From the NCBI GenBank assembly GCA_046541515.1, contig JBKHDD010000008.1:3562-67561 (forward strand): a stretch of DNA of 64,000 bases, given 5' to 3'. The DNA is from CAYFVR01 sp046541515 (GTDB lineage Bacteria > Desulfobacterota > Desulfobacteria > Desulfobacterales > Desulfococcaceae). Shown here piece by piece: positions 1 through 8,780 of this stretch. The notes below the pieces were generated by a model. The model worked only from the letters and a program-made list of their open reading frames with translations, was not told where the DNA came from and did not search any database. The translations under genes and the position numbers were made by a program. The first letter of the stretch is position 1; each line of letters starts with the position of its first letter.

Positions 1-1270
1 GGTCGGTCAGACGCCGCCGAAGCTGGACCCCGGCGTTTAATCCCTTGGAAATGGGCGACCAGTAAATGCTGTTCCCCTGAATCGGGCTGCACGGGATGTA
101 GATGTAGTGCATTTCCGCGCCCGCGCCGCGCAGGGCGGAGAACAGGCGGGTCAGCTCCGGCCCTTGGTCGTTGCAGTCGTTCAGGAACGGCGTCTGAACG
201 TAGACCGGGATGCCGCTGCTGGCCAGATCGGAAATGATGTCCAGGCTTTGGGGCGAAAGTTCGTCCGGATGGATGAAGTGGGTGGCCAGCTCCACCCGTT
301 TTCCGCGAAGGGAGGCTTCCAGCCGTTTCCGCTTCATGAAATTCCGCCAGGCGCCTTCCTCCCCGAAAAACAGGTTGGGATAGTAGGCCGCGGAACGGGT
401 CGCCAACCGAAGCGTCTTGACGTGGGGAACCTCCAACAGGCCGTCCACCGCCGCCGTGAGGGTTTCCCGGTTCATGAACGGATCGCCGCCGGTCAGGACC
501 ATTTCCTTCACCTCCGGCGACCGGGCGATATGGGCGACCGCCCGCACCACGTCGGCGGGAGTGGGATCGGGCTGGGTGCGGCAGTCCTTGTGCTTGCGGA
601 AGCAGAAGCGGCAGTAGACGGGGCAGGCCATGTTCAACACGAAGATCACCCGGTTCCGGTACATCTGCTCCAGCAATCCCTGGTGGAACTGGCCAATCCA
701 GGTGTTGGTCATGCCCACCGGGTCCAGCTCCTCCAGAAAGGGCATGTACTGGTAGGCCACGTTTCGGGAGACCCGCATTTGGCGGATGGTGTGCAGGGAA
801 AACCGGACGGGATAGCGTTCCAGCACGCGCTGCATGGCGTCCCGGTCGCTTTCCGGCAGGCGGAGGTTGGTCAGCCGCTCCAGCTTGTCCACGTCCTTCA
901 CCGCCACGAAGCGTGCGCCGGGGATCAGTTCTTCCAGCAGAGAAACCAGCAGGGGGACGGGCAGGCGAAGTCCATTCATGGACAATTGGCCGGTGTTGTC
1001 GCTGTTCGCGGTTTCCAGCCGATTCATCAGATCCCCGAAGAATCCGGCTGGATTTTCGGGATACCCCGCCGCGTCGATCATCCGTTCAAATCGGGTTTCT
1101 CCGTCCCCGTCGCCGACCACCGCGCGGAATTCCGGCTCCACCAGGGGCGAATCGGTGAAGCATTCCAAGAAATCCAGGGCGGTCCGCCCCAGAGTTTCCA
1201 AAGAAACCGTCACTTGTCCTTCGGCCCCGCCGCGCCAGTTTACCGGAAACATCCGCCGCTCAAATCGCAT
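1..1270 (-). CDS. ablA: KamA-family radical SAM protein, lysine 2,3-aminomutase-like (partial)
   Basis: I translated this from the minus strand starting at the ATG at 1268-1270, preceded by a G-rich ribosome site (GGGGGGAT). The reading frame stays open to the window edge, so the C-terminus is missing. Near residue 240 it shows the radical SAM cluster motif C-P-V-Y-C-R-F-C (CxxxCxxC) followed by F-R-K-H-K, and then the TGGDP motif typical of KamA enzymes. The family converts L-lysine to beta-lysine with an iron-sulfur cluster, S-adenosylmethionine and pyridoxal phosphate. The N-terminus is longer than in classical clostridial KamA. The beta-lysine acetyltransferase gene upstream on the same strand suggests a role in making the osmolyte N-epsilon-acetyl-beta-lysine. 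The lysine specificity is inferred from that neighbour. Confidence 0.85.
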   Translation of the reverse strand, partial: MRFERRMFPVNWRGGAEGQVTVSLETLGRTALDFLECFTDSPLVEPEFRAVVGDGDGETRFERMIDAAGYPENPAGFFGDLMNRLETANSDNTGQLSMNGLRLPVPLLVSLLEELIPGARFVAVKDVDKLERLTNLRLPESDRDAMQRVLERYPVRFSLHTIRQMRVSRNVAYQYMPFLEELDPVGMTNTWIGQFHQGLLEQMYRNRVIFVLNMACPVYCRFCFRKHKDCRTQPDPTPADVVRAVAHIARSPEVKEMVLTGGDPFMNRETLTAAVDGLLEVPHVKTLRLATRSAAYYPNLFFGEEGAWRNFMKRKRLEASLRGKRVELATHFIHPDELSPQSLDIISDLASSGIPVYVQTPFLNDCNDQGPELTRLFSALRGAGAEMHYIYIPCSPIQGNSIYWSPISKGLNAGVQLRRRLTD

Positions 1271-1351
1271 GATCCATCCCCCCGTTTTGCCCTTGGATTC
1301 CCCGGCGACGATCAAGATCATACGTCGGGAAAACCGGAATTTTTGTTTCCG

Positions 1352-1386
1352 CCAAAAGAAAAACCGGGATCATTTTTCATCCCGGC
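1352..1386 (-). terminator. Rho-independent terminator between the rpn-like gene and ablA
   Basis: On the minus strand the arms CCGGGAT and ATCCCGG (1364-1370 and 1379-1385) enclose an 8-base loop and are followed by TTTTTCTTTT. It lies about 105 bases after the stop of the DUF2887-type gene and about 80 bases before the aminomutase start. The aminomutase therefore probably has its own promoter. A TATGAT box at 1317-1322 on the same strand could be its -10, but I see no good -35. Confidence 0.75.
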
Positions 1387-1489
1387 TTCTTGAACTCGCG
1401 CCCCTATACCGCCACCGGGCCGGCCTGTCAAACCGGATCGCGAGGCCCTTTTTGAACCGACGGAAATTCCTGGAGCGGACCGTCGAGGC

Positions 1490-2335
1490 TCAGGCGTCAT
1501 TCCTCTCGAGGGCCAACTCCGTTTCCAGGTTGGCCAGCATGGTTTCCAACTCCTCAGTTCCCAAGAGCCTCAGCGATTCCTTCGGGGTTTGGGGGCGTTT
1601 GAGGAGGCGCTGGATGAGTTGGATCTGGCCAATCAGTTGCCCCTTCTCCAACCCCTCCTCTCTACCTTCTTCTTTCCCTTTCTCCTTGCCTTGCTGAATC
1701 AACTCCTGGACGGCAACCGATTCCTCAAGAGGGCTTAGCTGAATCATCTTTCGTATCTCCTCGAGGGTAAGGGTTTTGAAACGCTGCAAGATGGCGTATT
1801 CCAGCAACTCCTCCAAACTTTTCCTTCGCTCTTCCGGCAGCCCCATGGCGTCGATTCCCGCCGTCCACTCGCCGACCGCCCGAGGCAGTTCCGCCTTGTC
1901 TTCCAGCGTCAACGGTTTGAGGACAACCAGCGGGGTGGCGTTGTCGGCGATGTTTTTCAGGCATTCACCAAGATCACATTTCAGGAACCGATTGGGCGGC
2001 GCGGGAACCAGCGGCGGATTGCCCGGGTCGAAAGCCATGTCGATAAACAGCACGATAGCGACGAATGGGCGATCGTTTTCGCGTTGCTCGTGGAACGCGC
2101 AAGTTTCTCGGAAGAGCCTCCAATAGATATTGTTGTCCCGGTAGCCCTGGATTTCAAGGAAAATATCGGGACCGTCGGCGTCCACGTTCTTGAAATAGCC
2201 GTCGAATCGCTTTTCCGTGCTTTTGACGGTTATGCTCTCGAAGCGATAGGTCCCTTGGACATTCAGTTGAACCAGTTCCAGCAGGCTTTCGGGGCTGAAG
2301 CGGAAGAGTTCGTAAAACAGCTCGTCGGTTTTCAT
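1490..2335 (-). CDS. Rpn/DUF2887-type PD-(D/E)XK nuclease-like protein
   Basis: This 281-residue protein begins MKTDELFYELF and has the hallmark RFDGYF...PDIFLEIQGYRD segment around residues 42-70. That segment carries the D and ExQ of a PD-(D/E)XK-like nuclease core. The C-terminal part is a charged coiled segment rich in K-E-x-G repeats (about residues 200-225), followed by a DUF4351-like tail. Rpn proteins are recombination-promoting nucleases or transposase relatives. The start codon overlaps the stop of the acetyltransferase gene (ATGA), so the two are translationally coupled. The gene separates the two enzymes of the beta-lysine pathway, which are usually adjacent, and is probably a later insertion. 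The nuclease activity is family inference. Confidence 0.8.
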   Translation of the reverse strand: MKTDELFYELFRFSPESLLELVQLNVQGTYRFESITVKSTEKRFDGYFKNVDADGPDIFLEIQGYRDNNIYWRLFRETCAFHEQRENDRPFVAIVLFIDMAFDPGNPPLVPAPPNRFLKCDLGECLKNIADNATPLVVLKPLTLEDKAELPRAVGEWTAGIDAMGLPEERRKSLEELLEYAILQRFKTLTLEEIRKMIQLSPLEESVAVQELIQQGKEKGKEEGREEGLEKGQLIGQIQLIQRLLKRPQTPKESLRLLGTEELETMLANLETELALERNDA

Positions 2336-3339
2336 GGCAATCCCTGCGCTCCCGCGGAATCGTCCAGCCGCTTGTACCAGACATTCATGCTCTCGATCCG
2401 CCCGGCGATGTGGGTGTTGTTGACCAGGGTGCCGGCGAAGGCGTAGCCGCTTTGGGCGAAGGCGAGGTTCATTCCGGGCGAGCCGGCGCGGGCGATGGTG
2501 TAGGCGGTGCGGATACCGAAATTCCGGACCTCCTTTTCCATTCGGGCCAGCAAGCGCCGGGCGAGTCCGTGGCGGCGGAATTCGGGAAGGGTGGCGAAAT
2601 CGGTCATTTCGACGTTCCGGTCGGACGGGTCCATTTCTGCGGCGGATATGGCTGCGAGCGTTCCGTCCCATTCGGCCCCGACGTACAACACATGATTCTC
2701 CATGCAGGACCGCAAATAGTCGGGATCGAGGATGGGAAACGGGTAGCTGGGGAACACCGCCCGGTACAAGGCCGCCATCTTTGTCGTATCCGCTGGCCGG
2801 AGAATTCGGAACCGGACGGGAGAAAGGGTCGAGGGCCCCGAAGCGGAACGGAAAGTTTCATCCCAATCGCACCATTCCGGGGATTCCGAGGAATCTTTTT
2901 CCCCTGACCCGCCGGAGAATTTCGGATTCGAAGGCCGACCGGAGCTTTCCCCGGAATTTTCCTTGGGCAAATTCGTAAAATCCTTGGCCTCCCCCGCGGC
3001 GTCCCGCGCCAGCGCAAGCACCGACGCCACGGCCTCCGGCGCGGTTTCCCGTCGCCGCTTCGGGTTCGGATAGCGGGCCATGAAGCAGGCTGCTTCCAGG
3101 CCGGAGAAAAACCCCGGAACGAAGGCTTCCCGGCGATAACCGGCCTGGAGAAAAGCGGGCTCGGACGATTCGGGAATTTTGACAAAAATCTTCCCGTATT
3201 CCCCGGCTTGGGCGAGATCGTCCAGATCATCCAGGATTCCCGGCAGGTCGGAAGGGTCCAGCTTCATCAAATAGATGCGCCGGTTCACCTTCCCATGCTG
3301 CACCCGGGAATTCCCCATCCACGCCAATCGATCCGCCAT
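2332..3339 (-). CDS. ablB: Putative beta-lysine N-acetyltransferase
   Basis: This 335-residue protein has a C-terminal GNAT domain (about residues 175-325), recognisable by VEMTDFATLPEFRRHGLARR, the acetyl-CoA binding signature. The N-terminal part resembles AblB/YodP proteins and starts after a clear AAAGGGGGGCGA ribosome site. A low-complexity charged linker sits near residues 115-165. AblB acetylates beta-lysine made by AblA to give the compatible solute N-epsilon-acetyl-beta-lysine, so the pair suggests osmotic adaptation. The gene heads a minus-strand unit that continues into the DUF2887-type gene. The ablA-like gene lies further downstream behind a terminator. Confidence 0.85.
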   Translation of the reverse strand: MADRLAWMGNSRVQHGKVNRRIYLMKLDPSDLPGILDDLDDLAQAGEYGKIFVKIPESSEPAFLQAGYRREAFVPGFFSGLEAACFMARYPNPKRRRETAPEAVASVLALARDAAGEAKDFTNLPKENSGESSGRPSNPKFSGGSGEKDSSESPEWCDWDETFRSASGPSTLSPVRFRILRPADTTKMAALYRAVFPSYPFPILDPDYLRSCMENHVLYVGAEWDGTLAAISAAEMDPSDRNVEMTDFATLPEFRRHGLARRLLARMEKEVRNFGIRTAYTIARAGSPGMNLAFAQSGYAFAGTLVNNTHIAGRIESMNVWYKRLDDSAGAQGLP

Positions 3340-3469
3340 TCGCCCCCCTTTGGGTAATATTTCATTGCAAAGGCTACCGGAGGTCGTCCCGGCGTGTCAA
3401 GAAAGGTTCGCCGATGGCGGGCTTAAGTGTACTGAATCACAACCCAAATGCAAATCTTCGCCGTTCCGC

Positions 3470-3498
3470 TTGACATGTCGGATTTTTTAATCTAATAA
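3470..3498 (+). promoter_or_regulatory. Probable sigma-70 promoter of the ABC-transporter operon
   Basis: A perfect TTGACA (3470-3475) is followed after 17 bases by TAATAA (3493-3498). A closer match to the -10 consensus, TCTAAT (3491-3496), gives a 15-base spacer. It lies in an AT-rich patch about 85 bases upstream of the first permease gene, inside the divergent gap to ablB. Prediction by eye only. Confidence 0.45.
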
Positions 3499-3582
3499 AT
3501 ACAAATCTTTAAACATCGCGCACGGGAATCGTCCGAATCGCGGCCGGGTCCGGAGCGATGCCAACGGGGTTCCGTTCCGCCA

Positions 3583-4443
3583 ATGAAATCCGATTCCTGG
3601 AAACCGTGGGCGCTCCTTTCCCCCGCCCTGACCGCCGTCTTTTTCCTGCTGGTCATTCCCGTCTGCTTCATCATCGTCTACAGCTTCTGGCTGCGCGCCC
3701 CCAGCGGCGCCGACATTCCCGCCTTTCAATTCGGCAACTACGCCAAATTTTTCGAAGACATGTTCTACCCCTCGATTCTGTTCCGCACCATCCGGGTCAG
3801 CCTGGAGACGGTGGCGCTGTGCCTGTTGATGGGCTACATCCCGGCCTATTTTTTCTATCGGACCGAAACCCGGCACAAATCCCTGCTCCTCTTGCTGATC
3901 ATGCTGCCGTTCTGGATCAGCTTCATCATCCGAACCCTGAGCTGGATCAACATCCTCGGCGACACCGGCCTCATCAATTTCGTTTTGATACGCCTGGGCA
4001 TCCTGGAAGAGCCTTTGAGCATGCTCTACAACGAGGGCGCGGTGCTCATGGGATTGCTCCAGTACCTGCTGCCGTTCATGATTCTCAACGTCTACGTCAG
4101 CCTGGAAGGCATTGACCGCAGTTTGCTGGAGGCGGCCCGGAGCTTGGGTTGCACCGAGTGGCAGGCGTTCAAGGAGGTCGTGCTGCCCCTGAGCCTGCCG
4201 GGCGTCAGCGCCGGTTGTCTTCTGGTCTTCGTGCTCACGGCCGGGACCTATCTGCCGCCCATGATCCTCGGCGGACCGGGCAACGACATGATCGCCAACC
4301 TGATCTTCAAGCGGATCATCGGGACCTTGGACTGGCCCTTCGGGTCGGCCATCAGCGTTCTTCTGCTGGGACTGCTGGCGATTATCGTGTCCATTTACAA
4401 CCGGTATCTGGGAATCAACCAGATATTCAAGACGTTTCAGTAG
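3583..4443 (+). CDS. ABC transporter permease, PotB-like
   Basis: This 286-residue inner-membrane protein has about six hydrophobic segments, the first at residues 10-30. Its EAA loop near residue 185 (EAARSLGCTEWQAF...P) contacts the ATPase. It belongs to the spermidine/putrescine-type (PotB/CysTW) permease family. It is the first gene of a plus-strand operon with a second permease, a binding protein and an ATPase. The ribosome site is weak; an ATG at 3558 is out of frame. The substrate cannot be read from the sequence. Polyamines are the family archetype, but the downstream proline-racemase-type enzyme hints at betaines, hydroxyproline or other amino-acid derivatives. Confidence 0.85.
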   Translation: MKSDSWKPWALLSPALTAVFFLLVIPVCFIIVYSFWLRAPSGADIPAFQFGNYAKFFEDMFYPSILFRTIRVSLETVALCLLMGYIPAYFFYRTETRHKSLLLLLIMLPFWISFIIRTLSWINILGDTGLINFVLIRLGILEEPLSMLYNEGAVLMGLLQYLLPFMILNVYVSLEGIDRSLLEAARSLGCTEWQAFKEVVLPLSLPGVSAGCLLVFVLTAGTYLPPMILGGPGNDMIANLIFKRIIGTLDWPFGSAISVLLLGLLAIIVSIYNRYLGINQIFKTFQ

Positions 4444-4449
4444 GCGCCC

Positions 4450-5238
4450 ATGAAAATCTCCGGCTGGACCCTCATCCGAATTTACACGACCTTGGTCTAC
4501 ATCTTCATGTTCGCGCCCATCGTGGCGGTCGTGCTGCTGTCCTTCAATCCGGAGCAGTTCGGTTCCTTCCCCATGTCCGGATTCAGTTTTGAATGGTACG
4601 TGAAGCTGGCCCAGAACAAGACCATCCTGGAGGCGTTCAAGAATTCCCTGGTGCTGGGTTCCCTGACGGCGATCATCACCACGGCGGTGGGCGTTCCGGC
4701 GGCCATGGCGTTCGTCCGGTACGAGTTCCCCGGAAAGAACAGCCTCAACACCCTGCTGCTGGCGCCCATCATGATCCCCGAGGTGGTGCTGGGCGTGGCC
4801 CTGCTGATCTTCATCCGCTGGCTGCAACAGCCCAAAAGTTTCGCGTTGCTGGTCATCGGCCATGTGGTCATCACCCTGCCCTACGTCTTGCTGGTGGTGC
4901 AGGCCCGGCTGGTGGGAATCCGTCGGGAATACGAAGAAGCGGCCATGGTGCTGGGCGCCAACCCGTTCCAGACGTTTTTCCAGGTCACTTTCCCGTTGCT
5001 CATGCCCGCCATTCTGGCCGGAGCGCTGTTTTCCTTCACCATTTCCTTTGACGACGTCACCGCCACCCTCTTCTGGGCCACGGCCCGGAACCAGACGGTG
5101 CCGGTCAAGATTTTCGGAATGCTCCGCAACTCCATCAGCCCCGAAATCAACGCCCTGGGAACGGTGATGATCATTCTCACCGTGACCATTCCGCTGATGG
5201 GCGGCTATCTCGCCCGGAAGTTGAGCCGTCCGGGTTGA
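4450..5238 (+). CDS. ABC transporter permease, PotC-like
   Basis: The second permease of the importer has 262 residues. It has an N-terminal hydrophobic segment (YIFMFAPIVAVVLLSF) and an EAA loop near residue 165 (EEAAMVLGANPFQTF). It starts 6 bases after the PotB-like gene and would pair with it to form the membrane channel. The length and arrangement are normal for the PotC family. Confidence 0.88.
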   Translation: MKISGWTLIRIYTTLVYIFMFAPIVAVVLLSFNPEQFGSFPMSGFSFEWYVKLAQNKTILEAFKNSLVLGSLTAIITTAVGVPAAMAFVRYEFPGKNSLNTLLLAPIMIPEVVLGVALLIFIRWLQQPKSFALLVIGHVVITLPYVLLVVQARLVGIRREYEEAAMVLGANPFQTFFQVTFPLLMPAILAGALFSFTISFDDVTATLFWATARNQTVPVKIFGMLRNSISPEINALGTVMIILTVTIPLMGGYLARKLSRPG

Positions 5239-5308
5239 TCGGTCATGATCGTTCCTGATCGTCCCCGGGCGGCCCGTCCCTAACCTGAACGAGCGAAGGA
5301 GACCTCCA

Positions 5309-6475
5309 ATGTCCAAAGACTTCGGCAGCCAGATCGACACCCTGTACGAGCAGTATCGCGACGGCCGGATCGGCCGGCGGGATTTCTTGCGGTACCTTTC
5401 CATCGCGGGCGTCTCGGCCGGCCTGGTGGGCGGTCCCTTTGGCGGACTGGTCCGGCGGGCCTGGGCCGAGGACAAGACCATCCGCTTCGATTCCTGGGGC
5501 GGCAGCGTCTCCGAAGCCTTCCGGAAGCACGCCTTCGATCCCTTCGAGAAGGAAACCGGCGTGGAGGTGGTGGACGCCGCCTTTACCGGCATGGACGCCT
5601 ATCTCACCCAGGTCAAGGCCAGCTATCCGCCCGGCGGGGAATTCAACCTGGCCCATCTGAGCGCCGTCTTCGACTACGCCCGCTACGTGGATTTGGGATT
5701 TGGCTCCACCCTGGACGAGTCGAAGATTCCCAATCTGGACAAGGTCATGACGGCGATGATCCAGCCGCTCCGCGACATCAGCGACGGCGCCCTCTCCGCC
5801 GTGCCCTACGATCTGGGCCAGACCGGAATCGCCTACAACACCAAGTACGTCTCCAAGGAGAAAGCCGAGAAGCTTGGCGCGGGCCTGTTGTGGGACAAGG
5901 AATTGGACGGCAAGCTGGGCGGATGGGGCGCCGACCACCGCACCAACATCTGGTACGCGGCCCTGCACACCGGGCAAAGCCCCAACGACATCCAGGACAT
6001 GGACGCCGTCTGGGACGCCCTGCGCCAACAGCGGGAAATGGTCAAAAAGTACTGGGCCTCCGGTTCGGAGTTGATGAGTCTGCTGGCCAACGATGAAATT
6101 TACGCCACGGTCGCCTGGTCCGGCCGCGTGGCCGCGCTCCAGAAGCAGGGCCATTCCATCGGCTATCTGGCCCCGCCCAACACCTATTCCTGGATGGAGT
6201 ACATCTTCGTGCTCAAGGGCACCGACCTGGAGGTGGCCCAGAAGCTGCTCAACTTCATGCTGGAACCCGACTGCGCCATCGCCGTGGCCGAAGCCCAGAG
6301 CTATCCGCCCAGCCTGGACCCGACCAAGGTGGAGATGCCCGAAGCGGTGAAACAACTTCCCGCCTTCGATCCCACCGGGAAGCTGGAGGGCTATCTTTTC
6401 GCCGAGCCCGCCTACTGGAACGGCCACCAGGTGGAATGGGCCGAAAAATGGGACCGGGTCCGCGCCGGCGCCTGA
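5309..6475 (+). CDS. Extracellular solute-binding protein, PotD-like, Tat signal
   Basis: This 388-residue periplasmic binding protein follows a GAAGGAGA ribosome site. Its N-terminus contains RRDFLRYLSIAG (about residues 24-35), a twin-arginine motif plus hydrophobic stretch ending near AWAED, so it is probably exported folded by Tat. The mature part has the IRFDSWGG start typical of PotD/type-1 extracellular binding proteins. It captures the substrate for the two permeases encoded just upstream. Specificity is unknown; Trp, Asp and Glu residues lining the cleft would be needed to judge it. Confidence 0.87.
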   Translation: MSKDFGSQIDTLYEQYRDGRIGRRDFLRYLSIAGVSAGLVGGPFGGLVRRAWAEDKTIRFDSWGGSVSEAFRKHAFDPFEKETGVEVVDAAFTGMDAYLTQVKASYPPGGEFNLAHLSAVFDYARYVDLGFGSTLDESKIPNLDKVMTAMIQPLRDISDGALSAVPYDLGQTGIAYNTKYVSKEKAEKLGAGLLWDKELDGKLGGWGADHRTNIWYAALHTGQSPNDIQDMDAVWDALRQQREMVKKYWASGSELMSLLANDEIYATVAWSGRVAALQKQGHSIGYLAPPNTYSWMEYIFVLKGTDLEVAQKLLNFMLEPDCAIAVAEAQSYPPSLDPTKVEMPEAVKQLPAFDPTGKLEGYLFAEPAYWNGHQVEWAEKWDRVRAGA

Positions 6476-6513
6476 TGATCCATTATTTGGTTGAATCGAA
6501 CCGCTAATTCGAT

Positions 6514-6542
6514 CCGCGGGGGCGTCCCCGACGCTCCCGCGG
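6514..6542 (+). promoter_or_regulatory. Strong intercistronic hairpin between binding-protein and ATPase genes
   Basis: CCGCGGGGGCGTC and GACGCTCCCGCGG form a 13-pair stem with one G-T pair and a three-base loop CCC. There is no T-run, so it is unlikely to be a terminator. Such hairpins after binding-protein genes often protect the upstream mRNA and give the binding protein higher yield than the ATPase. That role is inferred here. Confidence 0.6.
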
Positions 6543-6579
6543 AATCGTTTTCCGGAAAGCTCATGGTTTAGGAACGCAC

Positions 6580-7743
6580 ATGCCCGAGGAAACCCCAACG
6601 AAATCCGCCGCCGACCGCAACCCCCGGATGGTCCAGTTCAAGGGCGTGGCCAAGCGCTTCGGAAAGGTCGTCGCCGTGGAGGCGATGGACCTGGACATCG
6701 CCGAAGGCACACTGGTCACCCTGCTGGGCCCGTCCGGATGCGGCAAAACGACCCTGCTCCGGATGATCGCCGGGCTGGAAAGCCCCACCGAAGGCGACAT
6801 CCTCATCAACGGCCGGCGGATCAACGACGTCCCCGTTCACAAGCGAAATCTGGGGATGATCTTCCAGAACTACGCCCTGTTCCCCCACAAGAGCATCTAC
6901 GACAACGTGGCCTTCGGCCTGAAATACCGGGACATTCCCAAAGAGGAAATCCGGGACCGGGTCACCAAGGCGCTGGAGATGGTTCGCCTCCCCGGCGTGG
7001 AGCGGCGGATGCCCAGCCAGCTTTCCGGCGGCCAGCAGCAGCGGATCGCCATGGCCCGGGCCATCGTCATCCAGCCCGACGTGCTGCTCATGGACGAGCC
7101 GCTTTCCGCCCTGGACGAAAATCTGCGGGAGGAGATGCGCCGAGAGGTGGACAACCTCCAGCAAATGCTCGGCGTCACCACCATCTTCGTCACCCACGAC
7201 CAGCGGGAGGCGCTGTCCATGTCGGACAAGATCGTGGTGATGAAGGACGGCCGGAAGCAGCAGGAGGGCGGCCCCGAAACGGTGTACAACCAGCCGGCCA
7301 ATCACTTCGTGGCCGACTTTCTGGGCCATTCCAATTTCATGTCCGGGACCGTGGCGCAGGTGGAAAACGGCGCGGTGGTGGTGGAATTGGCCGACGGAAG
7401 CCGACTCACGAGCACCTCCCAAGGCGACTGGAAAACCGGCCAGCCGGTGGAAGTGGTGGTTCGGGCCCAGCGGTTCGAGCCCTTTCTCCCCGACGAATAC
7501 CAGCCGGAGTCCGAAGCCAACCATTTCTCCGGTCGAATTCGGGACCGCAGCTACATGGGCGGGGAGGTCAGCTATTTCGTGGAAATGGCCGACGGCGCCG
7601 AAATCCACATCATCAGCATGATGCGAACGCGAATTTATCAAATCGGCGACGAGGTGGCGGTCCAGGTGTCTCCCCACCACTGCCACCTGCTGGCGGCGGA
7701 GGAAGCGCCCGAATCGGCGACCTCCGCCACGGTGGAGGCCTGA
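6580..7743 (+). CDS. ABC transporter ATP-binding protein, PotA-like
   Basis: This 387-residue ATPase has Walker A GPSGCGKTT (about residue 50), signature LSGGQQQR (about 148), Walker B VLLMDEPLSALD (about 168) and the switch histidine in VTHDQ. The C-terminal third is a TOBE-type regulatory domain. It energises the PotBCD-like importer encoded upstream. An unusual feature is its separation from the binding-protein gene by a strong hairpin. The following racemase gene starts 3 bases after its stop, indicating co-transcription with the catabolic genes. Confidence 0.92.
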   Translation: MPEETPTKSAADRNPRMVQFKGVAKRFGKVVAVEAMDLDIAEGTLVTLLGPSGCGKTTLLRMIAGLESPTEGDILINGRRINDVPVHKRNLGMIFQNYALFPHKSIYDNVAFGLKYRDIPKEEIRDRVTKALEMVRLPGVERRMPSQLSGGQQQRIAMARAIVIQPDVLLMDEPLSALDENLREEMRREVDNLQQMLGVTTIFVTHDQREALSMSDKIVVMKDGRKQQEGGPETVYNQPANHFVADFLGHSNFMSGTVAQVENGAVVVELADGSRLTSTSQGDWKTGQPVEVVVRAQRFEPFLPDEYQPESEANHFSGRIRDRSYMGGEVSYFVEMADGAEIHIISMMRTRIYQIGDEVAVQVSPHHCHLLAAEEAPESATSATVEA

Positions 7744-7745
7744 TC

Positions 7746-8780
7746 ATGGCGCTGGACCTTTCCAACATTCGCGGGACGCTGGCCCAGCGGTTTCCGAACC
7801 GGGTCCTCACGGTGGACTCCCACACCGCCGGCGAAGGCACCCGGCTGGTGGTGGACGGCGTCGGGCCGATCCCCGGCGAGACCATGGTGGAAAAACTGGA
7901 TTACTACCGAGAACGGCTGGATCATCTCCGTTTGATGCTCAACCGGGAACCCCGGGGCGGGGAACTGCTGACGGCCCAGCTCACCGACCCGGTGACGCCC
8001 GGGGCCGAATTCGGCCTGATCTTCATGGACGCCCGTCGCTATCCCTACCTCTGCGGCCACGCCACCATCGGCGCGGCGACCACGCTCATCGAACTCGAAG
8101 CGCTTGCCGTGGATGGACCCGAAGCCCGGTTCATCGTGGACACCCCCTCGGGACCGACCAGCGCCGACGTTCGCATTGTCGGAAATCGGGTGGAATCGGT
8201 GGCCATCCGAATGCCGGCGGCCTTCGTTTTCGATACGGACAAGCGGCTGGAAGTCCCCGGCCACGGAACGCTCACCGTCGATCTGGTCTGCTCCGGCGGC
8301 TTCTTCACCATGGTCTCCGCCCCGGACAACGGGCTCTCACTGGCGCCGGAACACCGCGGTTCCCTGGTGGATTTGGGGATGGAAATCATCGACGCCGCCA
8401 ACCGGAATTTTTCCGTTCACCACCCGACCCGGCCGGAAGTCCGAACGGTTGACGTGACCGAATTTTACGCCCCGGGCGCGCCCGGCGAAGGCCAAAGCCT
8501 GGTGGTCTACGGCGAATCCCACATGGATCGCTCCCCCTGCGGCACCGGCACCGCCGCCAAGCTGGCGCTGCTCCGCCATCGGGGCCTTTTGGAACCGGGC
8601 CAACCGTACCGGAACCGCGGTCCATTGGGCACGGTGTTCGAGGCGACGATTCGGAACGAACCTCGAATCGACGAATTCACGGGGGCGGAAGCCGAAATCC
8701 GAGGCAGCGCCCACATCACCGGCATTCACGAATTTTTCGTCGCTCCCGACGATCCCTTTCCCCGAGGATTTCTCCCATGA
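7746..8780 (+). CDS. Proline racemase-family protein (proline racemase or 4-hydroxyproline 2-epimerase)
   Basis: This 344-residue protein has both catalytic cysteines of the family: Cys103 in YLCGHATIG and Cys264 in DRSPCGTGT. Family members with two cysteines are racemases or epimerases, whereas trans-3-hydroxyproline dehydratases replace the first one. The protein should interconvert L- and D-forms of proline or hydroxyproline in the cytoplasm. It starts 3 bases after the ATPase gene and overlaps the next gene by 4 bases, so it belongs to the transport operon. Which substrate is used cannot be decided by eye. Confidence 0.85.
   Translation: MALDLSNIRGTLAQRFPNRVLTVDSHTAGEGTRLVVDGVGPIPGETMVEKLDYYRERLDHLRLMLNREPRGGELLTAQLTDPVTPGAEFGLIFMDARRYPYLCGHATIGAATTLIELEALAVDGPEARFIVDTPSGPTSADVRIVGNRVESVAIRMPAAFVFDTDKRLEVPGHGTLTVDLVCSGGFFTMVSAPDNGLSLAPEHRGSLVDLGMEIIDAANRNFSVHHPTRPEVRTVDVTEFYAPGAPGEGQSLVVYGESHMDRSPCGTGTAAKLALLRHRGLLEPGQPYRNRGPLGTVFEATIRNEPRIDEFTGAEAEIRGSAHITGIHEFFVAPDDPFPRGFLP

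Noticed and set aside
3371..3400. TTGACA (3395-3400, minus) with TAGCCT as promoter of ablB
   Set aside because: The -10 matches poorly, so I do not annotate it although a promoter must exist in this gap.
3487..5592. Minus-strand open frame of 701 codons opposite the two permease genes
   Set aside because: Low-complexity Gln/His/Gly/Asp-rich antisense of clear PotB and PotC proteins.
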